NCBI RefSeq assembly: GCF_013377085.1
Contig: NZ_JACAAX010000030.1
Coordinates: 18,992-82,991 of the forward strand
From: Rhodoplanes sp.
GTDB lineage: Bacteria > Pseudomonadota > Alphaproteobacteria > Rhizobiales > Xanthobacteraceae
DNA: 64,000 nt
Reading direction: 5' to 3'
Below are positions 42,867 through 52,355 of this stretch, in pieces (the stretch's first letter is position 1; each line of letters opens with the position of its first letter). A model generated the notes under the pieces. It ran no database searches, had not been told where the DNA came from, and was given only the letters and a program-made list of their open reading frames with translations. Made by a program: the position numbers and the translations under genes.

Positions 42867-43913
42867 TCAACGGCGCAGCGCGTTTGCCGCCTTGACGAAT
42901 TGTCCGGCGAAGGTCGCCGACGCGTCGATCGGCTGTTTCATCGCGCCCTGGTCGAGCAGCGTCTTGGTGGTCGCCTCCCAGGTCGCCTTGTTCATCGCGC
43001 CGATGCCGTTCGCCTTGGTGTCGTCGCTGAAGAACGAGGCCTTCATGTCGGCCTCGATCTGCTTGAGCAGCACGTCGCGCTTCGGCTCGTATTCGGGATT
43101 GGCGCGGATCACGATGTCCACGGCTTCCGCCGGGTTCTCGACGACGGACTTGAAGGCCTGCAGGTAGGCCGTGACGAAGCGTTGGACGAGATCGGGCTTG
43201 TCGGCGATCAGCTTCTCGGAGGTCAGCAGGCCGGAGCCGTAGGCATTGTAGCCCCAGTCGGAGCCGTACAGGATCGACAGCGATCCCGGACCGCCCGCAT
43301 GCGCCTCGAGCTCCGGCACCTCGGCATCGACATAACCGGGAACGACATCGACGCGGCCGAGCAGCAGGAAGTTCTCGTAGGGCGGCGACACGGTGGCCCG
43401 CTTGACGTCCTCATCGGTCAGCCCGTTGGCGGCGAAGAAGGCGCGGGTGAAGATCGCGGTCGAACCGCTCGGCTGCACCGCGAGGGTGAGGCCTTTCAGA
43501 TCCTGCGGCTTGGTGAGCTTGTGCTTGGCGGCGATCGAGATCATCGCCATCGGGCTCTTCTGGTTGACGGCGGCGAGTGCCACCACGGGCACGTCCTGCG
43601 ATCGCGCGATCGCCAGCGTCGGCAGGTCACCAAAGCCGAACTCGGCATTGCCGTTGCCGACCATGCGCATGGTGGTGGACGAGCCGGTGCCGCGCCGGAT
43701 CGCCGTCACGTCGATGCCGTTCTGGGCGAAATAGCCCTTCTCCTTGCCGACGAAGAACATCGCGTGGTTGCCGCGAACGACCCAGTCGAGCTGCACGCTC
43801 ACGGCGTCGGCGGCGTTCGCCGCGCCCAGGCTCGCGCCGGACAGCAGCGCGGCGACGAACAGGGCGGCGCGACCCGAACGAACGTCTCTTTTCCAGCGGT
43901 CGAGCATCGTCAT
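42867..43913 (-). CDS. NMT1/THI5-like ABC transporter substrate-binding protein
   Basis: A 348-aa periplasmic protein. The signal is RSGRAALFVAALLSGASLGAANA, then AVSVQLDWVVRGNHAMFFVGKEKGYFAQNGIDVT, GTGSSTTMRMVGNGNAEFGFGD and PSGSTAIFTRAFF. This is the pyrimidine/thiamine-precursor-type group. It is followed upstream on the same strand by permease and ATPase genes, so the order is ATPase-permease-SBP. Ligand unknown. Confidence 0.92.
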   Translation of the reverse strand: MTMLDRWKRDVRSGRAALFVAALLSGASLGAANAADAVSVQLDWVVRGNHAMFFVGKEKGYFAQNGIDVTAIRRGTGSSTTMRMVGNGNAEFGFGDLPTLAIARSQDVPVVALAAVNQKSPMAMISIAAKHKLTKPQDLKGLTLAVQPSGSTAIFTRAFFAANGLTDEDVKRATVSPPYENFLLLGRVDVVPGYVDAEVPELEAHAGGPGSLSILYGSDWGYNAYGSGLLTSEKLIADKPDLVQRFVTAYLQAFKSVVENPAEAVDIVIRANPEYEPKRDVLLKQIEADMKASFFSDDTKANGIGAMNKATWEATTKTLLDQGAMKQPIDASATFAGQFVKAANALRR

Positions 43914-43937
43914 GGTTCCTCTCGAAGGGGGGGACCG

Positions 43938-44777
43938 TCAGCTTCGGTGCAGCGGATCGTATTTCGACGACCACGGCACCAGCAGGCGCTCGGCGAGCTC
44001 GATCGCGTAGTAGAAGGCGAGCCCGAGGATCGACACGGCGAGCAGCGCCGCGAACACCAGGCCGGTGTCGAGCTGGTTCGAGGCGAGCTGGATGACGTAG
44101 CCGAGACCGGCCGATGCGCCGGCGAACTCGCCGACGATGGCGCCGATGACGCTGAGCGTGACGGCGACCTTGAGGCCGGCCATGAGGTGCGGCAGCGAAT
44201 ATGGAATCTGCACGCGCAGCAGGATCTCGCTGCGCCGCGCTCCGACCGAGCGCATCAGCGCGATGAACCCGGGCTCGACCGACTGCAGCCCGTGCATCAT
44301 GTCGATCGCGACGGGGAAGAAGGCGATGACGACGATCAGCACCACTTTTGGGGCGAGGTCGTAGCCGAACCACAGGATGAAGATCGGCGCCAGCGCCACC
44401 TTGGGTACGGTCTGGAACAGCACGACCAGCGGATAGAGTGCGCGCCCGAACCGCTCGAACCGCACGATGGTCAGCGCCACCGCAACGCCGACGACGGCCG
44501 AGAGGACGAAGCCGGTGAAGATCTCGACCGCCGTGATGCGCGACGCGTCGAGCAGCATCGGCCACTTCTCCACCAGCGCGACCGCGATGCCGGAGGGGGC
44601 CGGGACCACGAAGGCGGAGACTTTCAGGAGCCGGATCGCCAATTCCCACAGCGCGATCACGGCGAGCAACAGCGCGAGCGGCGGCAGCACCTCGGCGCCG
44701 GCATGCCGGATGCGGCGGCGCCATACGCCACGCGCCACGGCGCGCGGCCGCATCGTCGCCTGATCGATCGCGGTCAT
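43938..44777 (-). CDS. ABC transporter permease (SsuC/TauC type)
   Basis: A 279-aa inner-membrane protein with about six helices. The coupling motif is LMRSVGARRSEILLRVQIPYSLPHLMAG, and the C-terminal VIGAIVGEFAGASAGLGYVI block is present. It overlaps the ATPase gene by 4 nt (ATGA). Partner of the binding protein at 42867. Confidence 0.94.
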   Translation of the reverse strand: MTAIDQATMRPRAVARGVWRRRIRHAGAEVLPPLALLLAVIALWELAIRLLKVSAFVVPAPSGIAVALVEKWPMLLDASRITAVEIFTGFVLSAVVGVAVALTIVRFERFGRALYPLVVLFQTVPKVALAPIFILWFGYDLAPKVVLIVVIAFFPVAIDMMHGLQSVEPGFIALMRSVGARRSEILLRVQIPYSLPHLMAGLKVAVTLSVIGAIVGEFAGASAGLGYVIQLASNQLDTGLVFAALLAVSILGLAFYYAIELAERLLVPWSSKYDPLHRS

Positions 44778-45625
44778 GCGCCGTCTCCGCCATGGCTCTG
44801 GATCAGCAGGTGCCGAAGATGCGCCTCGGCTCGGCCGAACGCCGGGAGATTGAAGGTCTCCTCGTCGCGCCGGTCCGGCAGGTCGACCGGCAGCGTCTCG
44901 ATGATGCGGGCAGGCCCGGTCGCCATCACATGCACCTCGCGTGACAGGAACACGGCCTCGTCGATGGAATGCGTGACCAGCACGATGGTCTTGCCGGTAC
45001 GGTCCCAGATCTCCAAGAGGCCGCGGCTCATCTCCTCGCGCGTGATGGCGTCGAGCGCGCCGAACGGCTCGTCCATCAGCAGCACCTCCGGATCGAGCGC
45101 CAGCGCGCGAGCGATGGCGACCCGCTGGCGCATGCCGCCGGAGAGCTGCGACGGTAGCTTGTTGGCCGCCGCCTCGAGCTTGACCAGACGCAGCATCGCC
45201 ATGGCGCGGTCGAGCGCGACGTCGCGCGGCGTCGCCCGTCCGCCGACCGTGAGCAGGAAGGCGGCGTTTTCCAGTGCCGTCTTCCATGGCAGCAGAGTCG
45301 CCTCCTGGAAGACGAGGCCGATCATGTGGCGCCTCGCCGCCTCGCCGGGTGCCAAGCCGCCGACCTGCACGGTGCCCTCGCTCGGCGTGAGCAGCCCGGC
45401 CATCACCTTCAACAGCGTGCTCTTGCCGCAGCCGGACGGACCGATCAGCGAGACGAAGCTGCCGCGCGCGACGTCGAGATCGATGCCGCTGAGCACGCGT
45501 TGAACGATGCCGTCGTGGCGGAAGTCGACGCTGATGCTCCGCGCCGTGATGTGCGCCGGAGCCGGCGACGTTTTGGCGGTCGGAACAGCTCGGATCGGGT
45601 CGATGGAGAGCACGGTCTCGCTCAC
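44774..45625 (-). CDS. ABC transporter ATP-binding protein (SsuB/TauB type)
   Basis: A 283-aa ATPase with Walker A GPSGCGKST, Q-loop VFQEATLLPWKTA, signature [16 protein letters not shown], Walker B VLLMDEPFGALD and VTHSIDEAV. The first 30 residues are a Pro/Ala-rich extension before the domain. Import ATPase for the adjacent permease and binding protein. Confidence 0.94.
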   Translation of the reverse strand: MSETVLSIDPIRAVPTAKTSPAPAHITARSISVDFRHDGIVQRVLSGIDLDVARGSFVSLIGPSGCGKSTLLKVMAGLLTPSEGTVQVGGLAPGEAARRHMIGLVFQEATLLPWKTALENAAFLLTVGGRATPRDVALDRAMAMLRLVKLEAAANKLPSQLSGGMRQRVAIARALALDPEVLLMDEPFGALDAITREEMSRGLLEIWDRTGKTIVLVTHSIDEAVFLSREVHVMATGPARIIETLPVDLPDRRDEETFNLPAFGRAEAHLRHLLIQSHGGDGA

Positions 45626-45688
45626 GGTTGCGCTTTCACTCGATGTCGCTCCGTCGCCGCAGCGACGGCATGGAAGCAGCCCGCCGCG

Positions 45689-46084
45689 TCAGCGCCGCGG
45701 CTTGTAGGCGATGGCGTCCATCTCGATCTTGGTGTTGATCACGGCGCGCGCCTCGACGGTGGTGCGGGCCAGCACGGCGTCCTTGAACTTTTCGCCAAAC
45801 ACCTTGTTGTAGCGGCCGAAGTCGCGCGTATCCTCGAGATAGGTGGTGACCCGCACGACGTCGGCGAGGCCGGCGCCTTCCTCGGCGAGAATCCGGCGGA
45901 TCGACTCGATGGTGCCGGCCGTCTCCTCCTCGATGGTGCCCGACAGCATGTTGCCGTCGGCGTCCTTCGCGACCTGGCCGGAGACGAAGATGAAGTCGCC
46001 GGCCCGCACCGCCGGATGGAACGGCAGGTTCGGGTTCTTCTTGCCGATGGCGTAGACGTCTGGCTTTTCGCGCGTGTCGGTCAT
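45689..46084 (-). CDS. RidA/YjgF family protein
   Basis: A 131-aa RidA-fold protein with FHPAVRAGDFIFVSGQVAKDADG, ESIRRILAEEGAGLADVVRVTTYLED and ARTTVEARAVINTKIEMDAIAY. The catalytic arginine position is kept in the ARTTVEA motif. It lies between the ABC genes and the LVIVD protein and mirrors the RidA gene of the first catabolic cluster, suggesting an imine or enamine step in both pathways. Confidence 0.9.
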   Translation of the reverse strand: MTDTREKPDVYAIGKKNPNLPFHPAVRAGDFIFVSGQVAKDADGNMLSGTIEEETAGTIESIRRILAEEGAGLADVVRVTTYLEDTRDFGRYNKVFGEKFKDAVLARTTVEARAVINTKIEMDAIAYKPRR

Positions 46085-46092
46085 CGCAGTCC

Positions 46093-47223
46093 TCAGCCGA
46101 AGGCGGTCGTTTCGATGATGTCGACGCCGTTGACGCGATCGATCAGATAGATCAGCCCGCGGGAGTCGATCGTCACGTCGTTGGACGAAGCGCGATCGGC
46201 GCCCGGCGCCGGCTCGGGCAGGTAGTGGCCGACCTCGCGCGGCCGGAAAGGATCGGCGAAGTCGACCAGACGCAGGCCCTGGGCGAACCAAGCGAACGGC
46301 ACCACCGTGCCGACGAAGCGCTCGGAGGGCTGGTGGCAACCCGTCATCGGCGGCTGCGGGCTGCCGTCGAGATCGAGCCCCGGCACCTGGAAGGTGGCGA
46401 TCGAGATCGGCACCTGCTCGTTGGTGATGTCGTAGACCCAGGCGAAGCTCGGGGCCGCCGGCCACAGCTTGGCGACGTCCTCGTCCGCCACCACCATGAT
46501 GTCGCGGCCGTGCAGCTTTTGCGGAAAGCGCAGGCAGGTGTGGGTCGGGTGCGGGAAGCTGGGGCTGGTGTTGGCGTGCGAGATCAGCCTGGGCTTCGAC
46601 AGGTCGCTGATGTCGAGAATGAAGAAGCCGTGGTGCCAGTAGCTGACATAGAGGCGGTCGCCGACGCGCAGCGGATGATGGCAGCGCGGCGCCACCCAGT
46701 GGGTCCACGGATACTCCTCGCCGCCAGCCGCCCACTGCCCCGGGATCCACCAGCGGCCGACCTCGGTCGGCTTCGCCGGGTCGGCGAGATCCAGGATCAT
46801 CACGATGTTGCCGACATAGCCCTGCACGGTCGGCGAGATGTAGGCGTAGCGGCCGTCGAAATCGAAGCGATGGACGCCGCCGCCCATGGTGTGCCAGCGC
46901 GTGATCAGCTTCGGATCATGCGGCCGCGACACGTCGTAGATGGCGAGCCCGCCGCCGATCTGGTCGGGCGCCGACTTTCCGAACTTCTCCTGGTTGACCA
47001 CCATGATGTCGCCCGACACCCGCACCTTGTGCGAATGCCAGCCGTCGGGCACCTCGATGGTCGCCAGATGGCGCGGCGACGACGGATCAGAGACGTCGAC
47101 GATGGTGGTGCCGCTGGTCGGCCGCTGATGCCCCACGAACATGGTGGTGCCTTCGACCCAGACCTGCCCGCCACCGGGGCAATCGAAATGCGAGACGAGC
47201 GTCGTGTTGGACTGCGACAGCAC
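46093..47223 (-). CDS. LVIVD-repeat (beta-propeller-like) protein
   Basis: About 376 aa with repeated strands of the type TTIVDVSDPSSPRHLATIEVP, GGLAIYDVSRPHDPKLITRW, IVMILDLADPAKPTEVGRWW and GFFILDISDLSKPRLISH. These are LVIVD repeats predicted to form a propeller. Many histidines (GWHSHKV, CHHPLR, HPTHTCLR) could bind metal. No signal peptide is seen. GTG 47223 has GAGGCTTCC upstream; GTG 47247 is possible. Function unknown; always-adjacent cupin and RidA suggest a catabolic enzyme or scaffold. Confidence 0.8.
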   Translation of the reverse strand: MLSQSNTTLVSHFDCPGGGQVWVEGTTMFVGHQRPTSGTTIVDVSDPSSPRHLATIEVPDGWHSHKVRVSGDIMVVNQEKFGKSAPDQIGGGLAIYDVSRPHDPKLITRWHTMGGGVHRFDFDGRYAYISPTVQGYVGNIVMILDLADPAKPTEVGRWWIPGQWAAGGEEYPWTHWVAPRCHHPLRVGDRLYVSYWHHGFFILDISDLSKPRLISHANTSPSFPHPTHTCLRFPQKLHGRDIMVVADEDVAKLWPAAPSFAWVYDITNEQVPISIATFQVPGLDLDGSPQPPMTGCHQPSERFVGTVVPFAWFAQGLRLVDFADPFRPREVGHYLPEPAPGADRASSNDVTIDSRGLIYLIDRVNGVDIIETTAFG

Positions 47224-47297
47224 GGAAGCCTCTTGTCGGTTCGGCACGGGGGATGCGACCCCGCTTTTCGCGGAGCCGCGCCGAGATCACGACGTGA

Positions 47298-48446
47298 TCA
47301 GAAGAGGCGCACGATGCTGTCGTCTTTCTCCTTGCCCCACTTCTTGTAGAGGTCGAGCTTCTTCAGGGTCGGCTCGTCGCTGGCCGTGAACAGGAACACC
47401 GGATCGCGATCCGAGCCGTTGACGTGCTCGAACCAGGAGCCGCCCGGGATCGCCAGCGTGTCGAACGCGTTCCAGTCGAAGCGCTGGCCCTCGACGATCG
47501 AATGGCCGCGGCCCTCGAACGGCGCCACCAGCAGGCTCGCGGTCTGCCGCTGCGGACGCGTGCGCTCGCCGGGCCGGAGCATCTGGACGAAGAACGTGAT
47601 GGTCTTGAACACCGGCAGACCGGTGGTCGGGTCGACATACTCGACGCTCAGCGCGTCATAGGGGTCGCCGTCCCAATCCTTGTGGCGCTCCAGGAGTTCG
47701 CGCATCATGTCCCAGCGATAGACGAACATCGGCGAGGAGAAGCCGGCGCCGCGCTTCTCCTTGCTGGCGAAGCGCGGCATCAGGCCGCCATAGCCGTAGA
47801 TGCGCTGCGAGTAGTCGGACGGGAAGCGCTCCGACTGCTGCTTCTTCTCCACCATCACGCCGTTCTCCTCCTCGGCGTAGTGGTGATCGAAGTGCACGGC
47901 GTTGAGCGTCTCGACCAGCGGGAAGTCGAGCACCGAGAGATTGAGGGCCTGCTCGCCCCCAACGGTGCCGTGATTGTGCCAGGTGTCGTTCGGCGTCAGC
48001 ACCAGGTCGCCCGGGCCGAACACGATGTTCTCGCCGTCGACACCGGTGAAGTTGCCCTTGCCCTTGAGGCCGAACCGCACCGCGCTCGGCGAGTGCTTGT
48101 GCGGCGGCATGATCTCGTCGGCGTCGTTGAGCCGGTAGGCCGTGTACATGGTGCTGACGGTGGCGCGCTTGGGCGCCAGCCCCGGATTGACGAGCACGAG
48201 CGAGCGCCGCTCGGAGTCGTCCATCGTGACCAATTCGACCGCCTTCGCGAGGATTGGTTCGATGTCTTCGGCACAGCGCCACAGATATGGCACCGCCCGG
48301 GAGGTCGCCATGAGCTGCTTGATCTCGTCGTTCTGGACGTCCGCCGAGGTCGCCCAGAACGGAAACATGTTCTTCGAGCCGATCTCGTCGTAGAGGGCCT
48401 TGAGAGCCGTGTCGCGGTTGGGGAGACGATGTACGTTCGTCGACAT
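47298..48446 (-). CDS. Gentisate 1,2-dioxygenase-like double-cupin protein
   Basis: A 382-aa protein with the gentisate/1-hydroxy-2-naphthoate dioxygenase layout. FPFWATSADVQNDEIKQLMA and SRAVPYLWRCAEDIEPIL lie at the start. The first cupin has MPPHKHSPSAVRFGLKGKGNF and DTWHNHGTVG. The second cupin ends with RQTASLLVAPFEGRGHSIV and GSWFEHVNGSDRDPVFLF. The iron-binding histidines of the first cupin are present, so ring cleavage is plausible; substrate may be other than gentisate. ATG 48446 (MSTNVHRL) is chosen. First gene of the cluster, divergent from gntR. Confidence 0.82.
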   Translation of the reverse strand: MSTNVHRLPNRDTALKALYDEIGSKNMFPFWATSADVQNDEIKQLMATSRAVPYLWRCAEDIEPILAKAVELVTMDDSERRSLVLVNPGLAPKRATVSTMYTAYRLNDADEIMPPHKHSPSAVRFGLKGKGNFTGVDGENIVFGPGDLVLTPNDTWHNHGTVGGEQALNLSVLDFPLVETLNAVHFDHHYAEEENGVMVEKKQQSERFPSDYSQRIYGYGGLMPRFASKEKRGAGFSSPMFVYRWDMMRELLERHKDWDGDPYDALSVEYVDPTTGLPVFKTITFFVQMLRPGERTRPQRQTASLLVAPFEGRGHSIVEGQRFDWNAFDTLAIPGGSWFEHVNGSDRDPVFLFTASDEPTLKKLDLYKKWGKEKDDSIVRLF

Positions 48447-48694
48447 GGAGGGGCTCCATCGGGGGGTGCGTCGGCGGACCAATGAGCAAACGCTACCATC
48501 AAAGGTTCATTCGTCAACGAGCTTTTTCGCACCAATTCGCTTTAATGGTCCGGCTCCACATGCTATGGACGGGGGGTGTTTTCGTCAGCGGCCTGAATTC
48601 ATGTTCGAATTCGTCGCGATGGGTCAGCGGGCATCGGCCGCAGCGCCGCCGGGCGCAGCATTTGGTGCACCGCACCGTGCAGGGAGCAAACAAT

Positions 48695-49480
48695 ATGAGC
48701 AGCCTCGACGCGGTCGCGACGCGGAGATCCGGCACCGGCGTGACGCTGGCGATGACCACCGCGACGATCGCGGACGGCGACGAGACGACAGATTCGTCGC
48801 AGGTCGCATTGCAGCGCCTGCGCGACCTGATCGGCAGCGAGCGGTTCGGCCACGACGGCCGCCTGCCGCCGGAGCGCAATCTCGCCGACGAGATCGGCGT
48901 CAGCCGCCGCGCCGTGCGTCACGCGCTCGGCATTCTCGAAGCGGAAGGCCGCATCATTCGCCAGCAAGGCCGCGGCACCTTCGTGGCAGAGGCGCGTCCG
49001 AGCGCGTCCGAGCTGGTACGCGAGCTCGCCAAGCTCACCAATCCGGTCGACACGCTGGAGGCGCGCCTCGCCATCGAGCCCATGCAGGCGCGGCTTGCGG
49101 CGCTGCGCGCGACGCCGGGCGACATCGACAAGCTGTTCGAGGCGGCGGAAGCGAGCCGCATCGCTGCCGACCCGCCCTCCTACGAGAAGGCGGACGCGGC
49201 GTTCCATCGGCGCGTCGCGGCGGCGACCCGCAACCCGCTGCTGATCGCGATCTTCGAGGCCGTGCTGGAGACGGCCGCGGACGGAAGCTGGCGGCACGGC
49301 CGCGAGACCGCGCACTGCATCAACAACCAGGCCACCTATGCGGCCTCGCATCGCCGCATCGCCGCAGCGATCGCCGAGCGCAACGCCGCGCTGGCCGAGG
49401 ACGCCATGCGGGCGCACCTGACGGCGATCCAGCAGCGGCTGATCGACACCGCCTTTCCGCGCGCCGCGCTCACGGACTGA
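48695..49480 (+). CDS. GntR-family (FadR/FCD) transcriptional regulator
   Basis: About 261 aa. The winged helix is LQRLRDLIGSERFGHDGRLPPERNLADEIGVSRRAVRHALGILEAEG, split by a Gly-rich turn. The FCD domain holds EARLAIEPMQARLAA, ADAAFHRRVAAATRNPLL and the C-terminal HRRIAAAIAERNAALAEDAMRAHL. It is divergent from the dioxygenase-like gene with 248 nt between, and most likely controls that cluster. AGGGAGCAAACAAT precedes the ATG. A GAATTC-N6-GAATTC palindrome at 48595-48612 may be a binding site. Confidence 0.9.
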   Translation: MSSLDAVATRRSGTGVTLAMTTATIADGDETTDSSQVALQRLRDLIGSERFGHDGRLPPERNLADEIGVSRRAVRHALGILEAEGRIIRQQGRGTFVAEARPSASELVRELAKLTNPVDTLEARLAIEPMQARLAALRATPGDIDKLFEAAEASRIAADPPSYEKADAAFHRRVAAATRNPLLIAIFEAVLETAADGSWRHGRETAHCINNQATYAASHRRIAAAIAERNAALAEDAMRAHLTAIQQRLIDTAFPRAALTD

Positions 49481-49513
49481 GGTTTTCGACAGCGCCTGAA
49501 CGCATCGAAAGCA

Positions 49514-49735
49514 TCACTGACGCCGCGTCCGCTCCGAGACTCCGACCGGACGTGACGGTCGCGACGGCGCAGCGCCGGGGCGCTCATCGGAACGATGCCC
49601 TTGCACCGGGCGCGGCTGCCTGAGGGCGGCGAGCCGCGCCGCATCGTGATGGCGGCCCCAGACGATGTGGTGCACGCAGGCGAGTACCACGGTGCCGTAG
49701 AGCCCGATTTCCATCAACGGCGGCACCACTTCCAT
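49514..49735 (-). CDS. Small hypothetical protein with one predicted membrane segment
   Basis: A 73-aa ORF. Residues 8-26 (MEIGLYGTVVLACVHHIVW) are hydrophobic; the rest is Arg/Pro-rich. It begins 19 nt after the stop of the binding protein at 49754, and CAGGAGGCCCGC directly precedes the ATG. That strong site is the main support, as the sequence is not recognised and could be chance. Confidence 0.4.
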   Translation of the reverse strand: MEVVPPLMEIGLYGTVVLACVHHIVWGRHHDAARLAALRQPRPVQGHRSDERPGAAPSRPSRPVGVSERTRRQ

Positions 49736-49753
49736 GCGGGCCTCCTGCGACTC

Positions 49754-50554
49754 TCAATCGCGCGGCGACGGCGGAGCGACGGTCGCGTCGGCCCGGCCGC
49801 TGCGCGCGAGTGCCGCCGCGACGAAGCCCGATGCTTTCATCTCTTCCACGAAAGCGCGCAGGAAACGCACGCCGGCTGGGCGCCCCTTCGGCGTCCCGAC
49901 CGCCTGCTCGATGACCATGAAGCGGCCCGGGACGACACGCATGTCCGGATGCTGTGCCGCGAAGGCGTCGATCGCCTGCTTGACGCCGGCCGCGGCCTCG
50001 AGCTTGTCGCGCGCGAACATGTCCAGCGCCTCGGGGCCGTTCTGCTCGCGCACCAGCGTCGCCTGCTTCAGGGCGCGGGTGAGATAGAGGTCGTAGGCGC
50101 TGCCGCGGGCGACCGCGACGCGGACCCCGGCGCGGTCGACCTCGTCCAGGCTCTTCAGCGGCGACCCCGACGGGACCAGATAGACGCCCTCGATCTGCAC
50201 ATAGGGACCGCTGAAGTCGAGCTCGGCGCCGCGCACCGGATCGATGGCCAGAAAGACGAGGTCGATCTCGCCGCGCTTGACCGCCTCGAACACCTTGCCG
50301 GCCGCGTCGAAGACGATGAACTCGGCCGGCACGCCGAGGCGGCGGGCGAGCTCGCGGGCGAGATCGGGCGAGACGCCGCGCGGCTCGCCGCTCGCCGGAT
50401 CCTTCTGGACCAGGACGGGATTACCGAAATTGATGGCGACCCGCAGCTTGCCCTGCGGCGCGAGCTCCGCGACGACGTTCGGCGAAACGGTCTGTGCGAC
50501 GGCGCCGCCCCATGGAGACAGGAGAAGGAAGACCAAAGCGAGCGCTCGAATCAT
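49754..50554 (-). CDS. Family-3 periplasmic amino-acid-type substrate-binding protein
   Basis: A 266-aa protein. The signal peptide (MIRALALVFLLLSPWGGAVA) precedes QTVSPNVVAELAPQGKLRVAINFGNPVL. The family-3 core is ELARRLGVPAEFIVFDAAGKVFEAVKRGEIDLVFLAIDP, then ELDFSGPYVQIEGVYLVP and VAVARGSAYDLYL. Such proteins bind amino acids or small polar ligands for ABC import or act as sensors. No ABC partners are adjacent. Confidence 0.9.
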   Translation of the reverse strand: MIRALALVFLLLSPWGGAVAQTVSPNVVAELAPQGKLRVAINFGNPVLVQKDPASGEPRGVSPDLARELARRLGVPAEFIVFDAAGKVFEAVKRGEIDLVFLAIDPVRGAELDFSGPYVQIEGVYLVPSGSPLKSLDEVDRAGVRVAVARGSAYDLYLTRALKQATLVREQNGPEALDMFARDKLEAAAGVKQAIDAFAAQHPDMRVVPGRFMVIEQAVGTPKGRPAGVRFLRAFVEEMKASGFVAAALARSGRADATVAPPSPRD

Positions 50555-50753
50555 GCTGGGAGTCTCCCTCGGGCGGCTTTGGAGCCGGCAGCCGCTTGAA
50601 CGTTTGCGCCGAGCCTATCGATCCGGATGACCATCGGGCAAGTCGCAATCTCGACGCCCTCGGCACCCGACCTCACAACGGGGCTGCAAGGCTGCTTTAA
50701 TCGAGAGTTAATGGCCGCATGTTATACAAAACGCGAGTGAGGAGGCCGCCATC

Positions 50754-50957
50754 ATGCGCAGAGCCGCTGACATGTCCGGCACGGTCCACTCCGCAACCAT
50801 CCTCGGGATGGGCATCGTGCTGGCGGATACCGTCCGGCGTGGATACCCTGAACTCGCCCAGCAAATCGCCTCGACGCTCGATCTCGACTGCCGCGACTTC
50901 GCCTCGGTGGTCGACGGGGCGGACCTCAAGGAGCTCCGCCGCGCGCTGGCGCGATGA
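50754..50957 (+). CDS. Small hypothetical protein
   Basis: A 67-aa ORF starting MRRAADMSGTVHSATILGMG, then VLADTVRRGYPELAQQIAS and DGADLKELRRALAR. GAGGAGGCCGCCATC precedes the ATG, and the upstream region carries an AT-rich stretch (GTTATACAAAA) that could be a promoter. Composition is soluble and mixed helical. I do not recognise the family; the codon pattern and ribosome site support a real gene. Confidence 0.6.
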   Translation: MRRAADMSGTVHSATILGMGIVLADTVRRGYPELAQQIASTLDLDCRDFASVVDGADLKELRRALAR

Positions 50958-51047
50958 CCACCCGCAACCGCGTTCGTCGGCACGGCCGGCCACCCGACGT
51001 CAGGCCCCGTCTCGGGTGCCTGAAGCCAACTCGGAACCGCGGGCCGT

Positions 51048-52355
51048 TCAGCCCCGTCGCTTGATGTCGACGTAGTCGCGCCGGGTCGAGCCCGTGTAGA
51101 GCTGGCGCGGCCGGCCGATCTTCTGGCTCGGATCCGAGATCATCTCCATCCACTGGGCGATCCATCCGGCCGTGCGGGCGAGCGCGAACACGGCCGTGAA
51201 CATGCTGGGCGGGAAGCCCATCGCGTTGAGGGTGATGCCCGAATAGAAGTCGAGATTCGGGTAGAGCTTCTTCTCGATGAAGTACTCGTCGTGCAGCGCC
51301 ACACGCTCGAGCTCCATGGCGACCTGCAGGAGCGTATCGTCGGCCCCCGTGTCGGCCAGCACCTCGTGACAGATGTCGCGCATCACCCGGGCGCGCGGAT
51401 CGTAGTTCTTGTAGACGCGGTGGCCGAAGCCCATCAGACGGAACGAATCATCCGGATCCTTGGCGCGACGGATGAAGTCGGGGACGCGCTCCGGCGTGCC
51501 GATCCCGGACAGCATCTGCAGCGCCGCCTCGTTGGCGCCGCCATGCGCGGGGCCCCAAAGGCAGGCGATGCCGGCGGCGATGCAGGCGAACGGGTTGGCG
51601 CCCGACGAGCCGGCGAGCCGCACCGTCGAGGACGACGCGCCCTGCTCGTTGTCGGCGTGCAGGATGAAGATGCGGTCCATGGCGCGGGCGAGCACCGGAT
51701 CGACCTGGTACTCCTCGAACGGCACCGCGAAGCACATGCGCAGGAAGTTCGCGGAATAGCCGAGGTCGTTCTTCGGATACACGAAGGGCTGGCCGCTGGT
51801 GTACTTGTAGGCCATCGCCGCGATGGTCGGCATCTTGGCGATCATCCGCATCGAGGCGACCATCCGCTGGTGCGGATCGGAGATGTCGATGGAGTCGTGA
51901 TAGAAGGCCGACAGCGCACCGACGCAGCCGACCATGACGGCCATCGGATGGGCGTCGCGGCGGAAGCCCTGATAGAACCGCACCATCTGCTCGTGGATCA
52001 TGGTGTGGCGGGTGATCCGGAAATCGAAATCCTTCTTCTCGGCCGCGGTCGGCAGGTCGCCGTAGAGCAGCAGATAGCTGGTCTCCAGGAAGTCGCCGCG
52101 CTCGGCCAGATGCTCGATCGGGTAGCCGCGATAGAGCAGGACGCCTTCGTCGCCGTCCACATAGGTGATCTTCGACTCGCAGCTCGCGGTCGAGGTGAAG
52201 CCAGGATCGTAAGTGAAAATGCCGGCCTTGCCGTACAGCTTGCCGATGTCCAGGACATCGGGACCACTGGTGCCGTGATGGATCGGAAACGAGTGGTGCT
52301 CGTTGCCGATCGTGAGGGTTCCGGTCTTGGGGTTGGTGCCCGAGTCTGCGTTCAT
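51048..52355 (-). CDS. gltA: Citrate synthase (type II)
   Basis: A 435-aa enzyme that condenses acetyl-CoA and oxaloacetate in the TCA cycle. Active-site residues lie in [14 protein letters not shown] (His), [16 protein letters not shown] (His) and [11 protein letters not shown] (Asp). [28 protein letters not shown] and [23 protein letters not shown] are typical of NADH-sensitive hexameric GltA. Length matches the family (about 430). ATG 52355 (MNADSGTNP) is taken; ATG 52361 is two codons upstream. A monocistronic housekeeping gene that marks the chromosomal border of the element to its right. Confidence 0.97.
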   Translation of the reverse strand: MNADSGTNPKTGTLTIGNEHHSFPIHHGTSGPDVLDIGKLYGKAGIFTYDPGFTSTASCESKITYVDGDEGVLLYRGYPIEHLAERGDFLETSYLLLYGDLPTAAEKKDFDFRITRHTMIHEQMVRFYQGFRRDAHPMAVMVGCVGALSAFYHDSIDISDPHQRMVASMRMIAKMPTIAAMAYKYTSGQPFVYPKNDLGYSANFLRMCFAVPFEEYQVDPVLARAMDRIFILHADNEQGASSSTVRLAGSSGANPFACIAAGIACLWGPAHGGANEAALQMLSGIGTPERVPDFIRRAKDPDDSFRLMGFGHRVYKNYDPRARVMRDICHEVLADTGADDTLLQVAMELERVALHDEYFIEKKLYPNLDFYSGITLNAMGFPPSMFTAVFALARTAGWIAQWMEMISDPSQKIGRPRQLYTGSTRRDYVDIKRRG

